Shown here: positions 55,533 through 64,000 of the stretch, piece by piece
How the letters are laid out: every line of letters begins with the position of its first letter
How positions within the stretch are numbered: position 1 is the first letter of the stretch
Assembly: GCA_029237695.1 (NCBI GenBank)
Contig: CM055278.1
Span: forward strand, 77,459,817 to 77,523,816
Direction: 5' to 3'
From: Conchocele bisecta
Taxonomy: Eukaryota; Mollusca; Bivalvia; Lucinida; Thyasiridae
DNA length: 64,000 bases
Notes under the pieces: model-generated
Seen by the model: only the letters and a program-made list of their open reading frames with translations
Told to the model about the DNA's origin: nothing
Databases searched by the model: none
Made by a program: the position numbers and the translations under genes

Positions 55533-56889
55533 AGCTCATGTGAGCTATTGTTACCGCAATGTGTCCGTCGTCGTCCGTCGTCCGTCGTCGTCGTCGTCCG
55601 TGAACATTTTCAAACGTCTTCTCCTCGGTAACCATTGGGCCTATAGTCACCAAACTTCATGGTCATGGTCCTTAGGTAGGGGGATTACAAAATTGTTGAA
55701 ATGACGTCATTACATAATCCAAGATGGCCGCCATCTAAAAATAGCACAAATTCTTCAAAAATCTTCTTTTCAAGAACCGCCAACTGGATTTCGACAAAAC
55801 TTGGTAGGAATGATCGATGTACAATGCTCTTTCAAAGTTGTTAAAATGGTGACCCCGGGGTCAAAAATGGGTGTGGCCCGTGTGGTCAAATTGGGGTCAA
55901 ATTTTATTTTTTTACCGAATATGGTCATGTCATATATCAAATTGGAAGGTATCAACGAGGCGATCACTCTGGTGCATTCTTTCTCGAAATCGGATGGTTA
56001 TGTCATCCAAGATGGCCGCCAAAAGATCAAAAGGTTGTTCTTTTATTAGCGATTTCAAAATTCTTCTTCACATGAACCGCTTGGCCCATGGTAGCCCAAC
56101 TTAAAAGTTATGGTCCATGGGTGAAGCCGTTTCAGATTTGTTAAAATGGAGGTCATGGCTAATCCAAGATGGCCGCCGTCTAAAAATAACATTAAATTCT
56201 TAAAAAATCTTCTTCTCACGAACCGCTAGCCGGATTTTGACGAAACTTGGTAGGAATGATTGATGTACAATGCTTTTTCAAAGTTGTTAAAATGGTGACC
56301 CCGGGGTCAAAAATGGGCATGGCCCGTGGGGTCAAATTGGGGTCAAATTTTATTTTTGACCGAATATGGTCATGTTATATATCAAATCGAAGGTATCAAT
56401 GAGGCGTTCACTCTGGTACATTTCTTGTCGAAATCGGATTGTTATGTCATTCAAGATAGCCGCCGAAATGTCAAAAGGTCGTTCTTTTATTAGAGATTTC
56501 AAAATTAGTCATGGTCCATGGGTGAAGCCTTTTCAGATTTGTTAAAATGGAGGTCATCGCTAATCCAAGATGGCCGCCGTCTAAAAATAGCATAAATTCT
56601 TAAAAAATCTTCTCATGAACCGCTGGACTGATTTCGACTAAACTTGGTAGGAATGATCGATTTACAATGCTCTTTCAAAGTTGTGAAAATGGTGACCCCG
56701 GGGTCAAAAATGGGCGTGGCCCGTGGGGTCAAATTGGGGTCAAATTTTATTTTTTTCATCGCTTAATCCAAGAAGACCGCCATCTAAAAATAACACAATT
56801 TTTTTAAAACACATGAACTCCATGTCGCATTCTCCTCTGCTGTTCATGGAGTCAGGTGAGCGAATTAGGGCCATCATGGCCCTCTTGTT
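55533..56889 (+). mobile_element. pearl/HINE element, family 3, copy 1
   Basis: TTTTTTAGCTCATGTGAGCT at the start, (GTCGTCC)n simple repeat, three diverged ~390-bp inner repeats (AATCCAAGATGGCCGCC, GGTGACCCCGGGGTCAAAAA), and the end GTCAGGTGAGCGAATTAGGG with hairpin GGGCCATCATGGCCC then TCTTGTT. The same ends are at 62012-63211. Confidence 0.75.
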
Positions 56890-57090
56890 TTATGTTTATA
56901 TCGGAAACCGACATTCAAACGCATATTTATTTAACAGTGACAAGTTGCGACCGTATGCACACAACTTTGGTTGACATATCTCAACTGTTTTTGTGAACTG
57001 CATCTGGGATGTCCCATCTGAGAAACAAGCGCTTTAATGGATGTCAAACGGCATTCAATCAATCCATTATTTTGTCATCGTACCTTTCAG
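56890..57090. other. intron before SBNO exon d
   Basis: Ends with the acceptor ATCGTACCTTTCAG. No other feature. Confidence 0.6.
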
Positions 57091-57154
57091 GATGTTGCCG
57101 AAAGCTAGAGTGCTGTACTGCAGTGCCACTGGTGTCTCCGATGTGAAAAACATG
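57091..57154 (+). CDS. SBNO: strawberry notch-family helicase, exon d (SAT motif)
   Basis: A 64-bp exon after acceptor TACCTTTCAG, with donor GTAACT at 57155. One leading base finishes the Arg codon begun in exon c, then MLPKARVLYCSATGVSDVKN and M. LPKARV.Y.SATG is the conserved helicase motif III segment of SBNO proteins, immediately following the exon c segment in the family. It ends in phase 0. The next exon would begin with the conserved segment leading to a Leu-Gly-Leu-Trp motif and was not found in the remaining 6.8 kb. Confidence 0.88.
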
Positions 57155-57470
57155 GTAACTAGAGCAGCTTACACAAGGGATGATAATTTAGCACTTCTTA
57201 TCAATTTCATAAGAAACGACACTATGACGTTTCTTACAAAATCCCAAACTTTAGGTCTCACACTTTAATAGTGTGTCATAAACCCTTATTGCTCGGGTAA
57301 ATTTCTTATAATTTCTGTTTCCTTTCATGTAACTGCTTCATAGTTTGCACATGCATTTCTCTTATGGTCCTCTATCATGCTGTGACAAATCCACGATTTT
57401 GGGGCCCCGCTAAGCACAAGGTCAAAGTTACTTACTTTTCTGTTTCCTTTCACGTAATTGCTTCATTTTT
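57155..57470 (+). repeat. intron with a degenerate piece of the 168-bp repeat
   Basis: 57295-57460 resembles one and a bit diverged units of the 43.5-kb array (ATTTCTGTTTCCTTTCATGT, CACATGCATTTCTCTTATGG, CTCTATCATGCTGTGACAAA). Confidence 0.6.
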
Positions 57471-58367
57471 AGCCAGGTTTTTTTGAAAAAAAATCCAGGC
57501 TATTGGATTGGCGAAAGCCGGGCGGCGGGCGGGTGCGGGCGGGCGGGCGGGCGGGGCGGGCGGGCGGCGTCCACAATCAATGTTAAGTTTTCATGTTTGA
57601 GTCCATTTCTTTGTTACTGTACCACCTAGGACCACCAAACTTTCACAGCTTCATAATCAAGGGGTGCCCACCACATATCACTATCCAACATGTTACTTGA
57701 CCCATTTGTTCCGCGCAGTCGACTTAGCCATTTTCAATGTTAAGTTTTCGTGTTTACAATCCAACATGTGAACATTTTTTTTACCTTCACCTATTATTTC
57801 TACATAATTGACTTAGCCATTTTCAACGTTAACTTTTTAACGTACGTCTGGTTAAAGTTTTTTGGTTAAAACTTTTTCGTTATACTATATCTCTGCAACT
57901 GCTTCGCCCATTACCTTGAAACTTCACATGGGTGTTTATCATCATCCATATTTTCATTCTAACCCCCAACCGTGCGGCCCCTGTGCCCAATGTCAAGGTC
58001 AAATTACTTTGATTTTTTTTGTTAATGTTTTTTCGTGTACTATATCTCTGCAACTGTTTCACCTATCACCTTGATACTTCACATGGGTGTTTATCATCAT
58101 TGTCGCACCCGCTTGTGGAAAGCGAGATATCGTCGGCATTTTGGCATACGTCCGTCCGTCCGTCCGTACGTCCGTGTGTCCGGTTAAAGTTTTTTGGTTA
58201 AAGTTTTTCCATCTACTATATCTATTTTTTTAGTGTCCATGCCTCGCCCCAAGGCGCGACATGCAGGCCACGGCCATCTAGTCTACAAAAAGTGGGTATA
58301 ATTATGTTATCCAAGTGTCTATGCTTGGAAAAAACCTGGCCTTCGTGGCTTTGCCTCGTTTCTTGTT
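57471..58367 (+). mobile_element. pearl/HINE element, family 2, copy 2
   Basis: Same start and end as 48171-49814 but with fewer inner tandem units (two in place of about five) and a different (GGGC)n length; 897 bp. Part of the 5' repeat block is deleted near 57700. Confidence 0.78.
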
Positions 58368-60574
58368 ATTCTGATAACTCAATGTGAAAAATAAGCGCCT
58401 GGCACCGCCAAGTCTGATTCAGAGAGAGTATCTCCGGTAAGTTTTCATACGTCTATAGAATTCAAAAACACCGCCTCTAAAATGTGTTAAACATTGCACA
58501 AACATATTAAATTAATTCACTTAAACAATAATTAACCAATTAATCAATGTGATATCGGATCACTTTAACATGAAGATGAAATAAATGGCGTGGCAATCAA
58601 GTTAATTGAACTTGACATTTCTTAACGCCGATTTGATTCAACTTGGGCCAAATTTGTTTGTGGCCTACAAGTCTAGGTCCGTCATGGTTTGGGGATGAAA
58701 TGCGGGTCTTGCATTTTACGATTGAATAATAACATCGTCCGAAAAGACGGCGATCGTTGAGATTTAGATGTAACGCTTATTCTTTGATATGTATTGGGTA
58801 TGCTTTGCAAAACAAATGTTGTGTGCCGGAAATTGTGCCATGCATATATGATATATTTAGTAACAACGCATGTGCAGTTCGTTATTAGAAATTTATGAAA
58901 ACCCGGCAGTAAAGTAGTCTGTATTTTTGAAGCGATTCTGTTCTGATTTTTTCGAGAATGGTCACAAAATTTGTAAAAATTTGATCCGGTCGTGTCAATT
59001 TTTCCGGAAGACCAGTCGGTAGCCCGACTGGTCGTGTTCCAATTTGACCAAAGTCAACGCCAAAAATGTCAGAAATAAACCAGTATTATTTCACCTTTTA
59101 ATTTTCTGGTAATAACAAACAAATCTTCCAAAAAAAGATTGATTGACAGTTCGAAAATAGTTTATTTACAACTCCGGACGGACTTGTTTGCCTAGGTTTC
59201 GGGTATGATAATGGAGTAGGCCTCTGTATTTGTACCCAAACCAAAACGTACCCATCTTAAACAGTAGGATCAATGCTACCATCGAATATGATAATTTAGT
59301 CAGTGAATTTAAAATTCTGTGTGCACTGATGTAGGTCTCTGGTTCGTTCATTTTTTTTTTTTGCTGAACAGTTTAAATCTATTATCAACAATGCAAACCG
59401 CACGGCATTATGATATTCTGATGTAATTTTGACCGGATCCCGATAAATGAACCAAACTAAATCATAATCAAGTCCGGAGTAAAGCTAATTTACATAAGAA
59501 GTAGAACGATCTGCAATTGGTTGATGGTGCTTCATTCAACAAATAGCAATTTTTATTTGAAGCTGTCAGAAATATACGCAAACAGTGAGTACCATACGTA
59601 TTGATCATAACATTATCTTGAAGAAAAAAAAGTGAATTCTCATTGCGCCGATCATGTAATCAGCCTGTGAGTCGGCCAATCACACACAGTGGATCAAATG
59701 TGTCAAACAACTTGTCCAAAATTATTTGTATTGGCCGAGTCTTGCTGCTGAGCACGTGATTTTACTATTAACATCCACATCGCTAAAAAATCTTGTGCCC
59801 TGATTGATATGAGCATAGTGAAAACTGATATGGAACATTCTAAGTCATTTAAAGTTCTTGTTTTGTTGTGCTGGGAGGCAGAATCAGTGGACATTATAAT
59901 TTGCCATGTAATGAATCATCATTCATTGATCTGACACCTTGGATAAGATGAATTTATTCGTCACCAATTGAACAAAAAAACACGAAATGTTCAAACCGGA
60001 AGTGCCTGCTGCTGACGTTTTTTAGCTTGTTTTCAATAATGATGTGAATGTTAGCTGCATTCTAGACACTTCCATGATTAATTTGTGTAGTTATAGGTTT
60101 ATTATTACTCTTTCAGAAATAAACAACTGGTTTCCTGAACGTTAAACCTTCTAACGATACAACTATTAAATTACATTGTTGCATAACCAGTAGTCGACAT
60201 AACCAGTAGTTGGACACACTCATTACATTCAAACACATACCTGTATCATCATGATCACTATGTTAGCCGATTTGAAAATGACTTGGCTCTGTGTTTCGTG
60301 AAACTGTGATGGTTAGTTCCATTAATTATATTTTGTCTTGTCATTTACAATGTCCTATGCCTTTTTCAAATGTCCCCAACTTTGTGTATGAGGTGGGTCA
60401 ACTCTTCTGGCCCCACTTTAAACATTCCTGGAATGCACACTGAATAGGTTTCAAAACTGTCTGCTTCCAGATTTCATAATTGATTACCATTGACATATGC
60501 TTTATATGCACATACATGTAGTACGAAACAATCAATACAATCGAGTCCTAGTTCCTACAAGTACAATGTAGCGT
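58368..60574. other. ~2.2 kb of intron, no gene
   Basis: AT-rich. A short hairpin GACCAGTCGG-TAG-CCCGACTGGTC lies at about 59010-59033. ORFs (59166-59351 minus, 59703-59894 minus) are unrecognised. No further SBNO exon found. Confidence 0.55.
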
Positions 60575-61710
60575 CACAGGTGGAAGACTCGGACCTATGA
60601 CACCAAAAAAATGCCTATTAAAAAAAATCCCATTACCCCACCCACTTGGTCTCGTACAAAGAAAGAAAGGTGGATAACATTGTTGCCATTATAGAAAGAG
60701 CCCTCTCGTTTCCGACTCGCACAAACACAATACACATCGATTAAATGTATGATTTCTGTCGCTGGCAATCGATAAAGGTATTAGGTGTGTGAATATATTC
60801 ACTTCAAATCGCTCTTTCCAGCATTTATTCAGTTATTCGCATTTTGTATACCCCATCCAAAGCGATATTTGCGTGTACGAAAGAATCTCACACAGAATCG
60901 GAGGACGTCCGGCGTGGATTATCGGTCATATTTGACCAATAACTGATCGCCAGCTCAAACTAAAGTGGTGCACCATGACCATATACATTAGCATCTCCAA
61001 CCATACAACGTTCGTCCAATTGTGATCGTTCACCTTTTTCTACTTTCATTCATGATTCGCGTACTATCAGACTATGTCTTCCGGAATCCCGAAATAGGTT
61101 GAATGACGTCATTACAGTTTAGATTTAGCCAATTAGAGATGTTCTTTACATAGACGCTTCCGGTTGTATTATGGAAGATGGTGCATTGACCCGGTTCCAG
61201 ATAATGAAGGAAATTAGACAAAAAAGTGTTTTTTAGATCGGTGAACGATCACAATTGGACGAACTTTGTATGGTTGGAGTTTCTAATGTATATGGTCATG
61301 GTGCACGTCATTAGTTTGAGCTGGCGATCAGCTATCGGCCAAATATGACCGATAATCCACGCCGGACAGCCTCCGTTTCTGTGTGAGATTCTTTCGTACA
61401 CGCAACTTTCGCTTTGGATGGGTTAATCAAAACGCGAATAACTCAATAAATACTTGAAACAGCGATTTGAAGTGAGTATATTCACACACCTAATACCTTT
61501 ATCGATTGCCAGAGACATATTTCATACATTTAATCGATGTTTATTGTGTTTGTGCGAATCGGAAAAGAGAGGGCTCTTTCTATAATAGCCATATTTATAC
61601 CCACCTTCTATAAATAGAAGATGGTAATGTACGAGACCAAGTGGGTGGGGTAATGGGATTTTTTTAATAGGCATTTTTTTGGTGTCATAGGTCCGAGTCT
61701 TCCACCTGTG
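60575..61710. mobile_element. 1.1-kb foldback element with ~470-bp arms
   Basis: The left arm from CACAGGTGGAAGACTCGGAC (60575) to about 61037 is the reverse complement of 61239-61710 (ending GTCCGAGTCTTCCACCTGTG); the unpaired loop is ~200 bp. Possible duplication TGTAGCG/TGTAACG (one mismatch) at the borders. No transposase. Confidence 0.85.
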
Positions 61711-62011
61711 TGTAACGTTAGTTGATAATAACTATACATGTATAAGTTAATACAATTTATAATAAATTCATAGTTAATAAATTCATGCAAGATATTCTTC
61801 ACTAGGTCAGGGCTAGTACAAATTAGGTCAGGGCTAGTAGTTTCTAAAAGTACTAGCCCGACTAGTCTAGTGAAAAAAAAAGTTAACGTTGAGCCCTGAA
61901 AATACGCATTGATTTTCAAATTGAGTAGTGAAAATACTGTCATAAAGTTGAAAATTCACTTTGTTGAGCTGCAAAAAGCAAACAGTGAATGTTTAAATTT
62001 GTTATATTTTT
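61711..62011. other. intron with repeat fragments
   Basis: Contains short duplicated GGTCAGGGCTAGTA motifs (61806-61840) and an inverted fragment of the 1450-1615 repeat family (61890-61960). Confidence 0.55.
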
Positions 62012-63211
62012 ACCTCACCTGAGCGAAACTCATGTGAGCTATTGTTACCGCAATGTGTCCGTCGTCCAGCGTCGTCGTCCGTCGTCGTCCGTCGTCGTCC
62101 GTGAACATTTTCAAACGTCTTCTCCTCGGTAAGCATTGGGCCTATGGTCACCAAACTTCATGGTCATGGTCCTTAGGTAGGGGATTACAAAATTGTTAAA
62201 ATGACGTCATTACGTAATCCAAGATGGCCACCGTCTAAAAATAGCACAAATTCTTCAAAAATCTTCTTCTCAAGAACCGCCAACCGAATTTCAACAAAAC
62301 TTGGTAGGAATGATTGATGTACAATGGTCTTTCAAAGTTGTTAAAATGATGACCCCGGGGTCAAAAATGGGCGTAGCCCATGGGGTCAAATTGGGGTCAA
62401 ATTTTATTTTTGACCGAATATGGTAATGTCATATGTCAAATCGAAGGTATCAATGAGGCCATCACTCTGGTGCATTTTTTGTCGAAATCAGATGTTTATG
62501 TCATCCAAGATGGCCGCCAAAATGTCAAACGGTTGTTCTTTTATTAGAGATTTCAAAATTATTCTTCACTTGAACCGCTTGGCCCATGGTAGCCAAACTT
62601 AAAAGTTATGGTCCATGGGTGAAGCCTTTTCAGATTTGTGAAAATGGAGGTCATCGCTAATCCAAGATGGCCGCTGTCTAAAAAGAGCATAAATTCTTAA
62701 AAAATCTTCTTCTCATGAACCGCTAGCCAGATTTCGACGAAACTTGCTAGAAATGATCGATGTACAATGCTCTTTCAAAGTTGTTAAAATGGTGACCCCG
62801 GGGTCAAAAATGGGCGTGGCCCGTGGGGTCAAATTTTATTTTTGACCAAATATGCTCATGTCATATATCAAATTGAAGGTATCGACGAGGTGATTGCTCT
62901 GGTGCAATATTTGTCGGAATTGGATGATTATGTCATCCATGATCGCCTCCAAAAGGTCCATTTATTCGAGATTTTGAACGTCTTTTTCTCAGGAACCACA
63001 TGGCCGATGCTGGCCAAACTTAATAGTAAGTTAAGATCCTTGGGTGAAGCATTTTCAGATTTGGTAAAATGAGAGTCATCGCTTAATCCAAGATTACCGC
63101 CATCTAAAAATAGCACAATTTTTTAAAAACACATATGAACTCAATGTCACATTCTCCTCTGGTGTTCATGGAGTCAGGTGAGCGAATTAGGGCCGTCATG
63201 GCCCTCTTGTT
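62012..63211 (+). mobile_element. pearl/HINE element, family 3, copy 2
   Basis: Starts ACCTCACCTGAGCGAAACTC and ATGTGAGCTATTGTTACCGC, same (CGTCGTC)n region and inner repeats as 55533-56889, ending GGGCCGTCATGGCCC then TCTTGTT. Same orientation as copy 1. Confidence 0.75.
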
Positions 63212-63310
63212 TAATGATCCATTTGTAAAAGTAAAATACGCAATGATTTTGAGATCAGGGGATATAGTATGCTTTAGACACAAAGCTTATCTGGAGCTCT
63301 GGTAAATGCT
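63212..63310 (-). repeat. repeat fragment ending AAGCTTATCTGGAGCTCTG
   Basis: GCTTTAGACACAAAGCTTAT then CTGGAGCTCTG is the inverted form of the terminus at 35627 (CAGGGCTCCAGATAAGCTTT then GTGTCTAAAG), a right end of the hAT-like family. Confidence 0.6.
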
Positions 63311-63500
63311 GATAGCTTGCAGACAAATGCAACTTTATAAGAGCTAAAGGCTTTGTTAGATGCATCATGGATATAGCTGTCCAGGGTGAATACTTCAGCC
63401 CTGATCTGAATGTACATGCTCATCTAATGCTGCACTGATCGGAATGTCAGTAGATCTAATCCGTTTTGTCGTGACCAGTAAGTCACCTATGCGTAACTAA
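63311..63500. other. intron, nothing recognised
   Basis: Short AT-rich stretch between repeat fragments. Confidence 0.5.
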
Positions 63501-63988
63501 CAGTAACCTAATGTGTACTATGCGTAACATTGAATTATTAATGTGCGTTTTTCATTGTAACTCCCGGGTAGCAGCTCGAATAACTCGAGTATCACTAACA
63601 GAGTTCCAACTCGAGTTAAAGAATTTCACCTTTGAACCTTACTCGAGTAACTGGAATCGAGCCCATGCTGTGTGGCAGTTTACTAGAGCTCCCACTCGAG
63701 TTGGACCCGAACAACGCTTGTTCCTGTGCAACTCGCAATAATTTTGACTCGGAGGTGTGAATATTAGCCAAACACAAATCTCGACTAAACTTTCGTGCCG
63801 TAGTATAGCAAAATAGCGAGAAATGTGTCCGCGTGACTTGAAAACTGTTTCGAGGGATCACACGTTTCGAGGAGTTTTGAGCCATTGAATTTAAAATACA
63901 TTAAACATGTAGGGAAAATAATCGGGACCGCGGCGCTAGTTCGAGCGCCCCACCAGACATCGCATTTTGAGCCATTGCGATTTCACTG
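63501..63988. mobile_element. pogo/Tigger-like element, right part
   Basis: Ends TTTTGAGCCATTGCGATTTC then ACTG followed by TA (63989-63990), the same right terminus as 40409-41175. The inner part has similar text (GGGAAAATAATCGGGACC, GCGTTTTTCATTGTAACTC). Its left terminus was not found, so the start is approximate. Confidence 0.6.
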
Positions 63989-64000
63989 TATTTCCATCCC

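Noticed and set aside
55801..57268. ORFs at 55801-56104 and 57041-57268 as separate genes
   Set aside because: The first lie in a pearl/HINE repeat and recur at 62420-62602; the second is SBNO exon d read into its flanking introns.

Overview
The window is animal nuclear DNA with introns, minisatellites and several kinds of eukaryotic transposon. The mix of repeats (three Helentron/HINE 'pearl'-like families with inner tandem repeats, TTTTTAGC... starts and ...CTCTTGTT ends, plus a SINE-like tail) suggests a mollusc, probably a bivalve. That assignment is inference.

Host gene. Four short exons on the + strand (1654-1736, 27995-28113, 39550-39602, 57091-57154) have AG/GT borders and matching codon phases. 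Together they encode a stretch of a strawberry notch (SBNO) family SF2 helicase, including the DECH (motif II) and SAT (motif III) boxes. Nearly all the rest of the window is therefore intron of this gene, stuffed with mobile DNA.

2.9-27.1 kb: a decayed Polinton/Maverick, 2897-27149, with ~150-200 bp TIRs beginning AGTAGTAT and a candidate AAAGT target duplication. In order it carries a protein-primed DNA polymerase B (+, broken), a glycine/alanine-rich membrane protein, a fibre-like protein and a penton-like minor capsid candidate (all -), a conserved Polinton protein (+, split by a retrotransposon), a P/E-rich tail protein (+), a coiled-coil/membrane protein (-), the double jelly-roll major capsid protein, an FtsK/HerA packaging ATPase, four or five small virion-type proteins and a retrovirus-like integrase (all +). 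Most genes have frameshifts. Three younger elements sit inside it: a Ty3/gypsy (Mag-like) retrotransposon at 11273-16617 with identical 250-bp LTRs and GCGCC target duplication; a 0.95-kb inverted-repeat element at 20442-21393; and a hAT-like element at 25334-27075 (TSD TTGGT) that splits the right TIR and carries an unidentified ORF.

28.1-34.8 kb: a ~6.7-kb minisatellite of a ~26-bp unit that starts exactly at the SBNO 5' splice site; every intact unit repeats the donor consensus GTAAGT.

34.8-43.4 kb: a 191-bp satellite, two near-identical 474-bp MITE copies, a pogo/Tigger-like element with TA duplication, a SINE-like tail and a hAT-like element.

43.4-52.75 kb: a nested set. A pearl/HINE element with a 168-bp tandem array is split by a 6.6-kb element with ~1.9-kb inverted arms, which holds a second pearl/HINE family member and a palindrome with tRNA-like boxes.

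52.8-64 kb: a poly-G tract, a fragment of a transposon-associated Cys-rich ORF, more pearl/HINE copies, the last visible SBNO exon, a 1.1-kb foldback and the right end of a second pogo-like element. No functional intact transposon gene set was found; the gypsy copy is the closest to intact.
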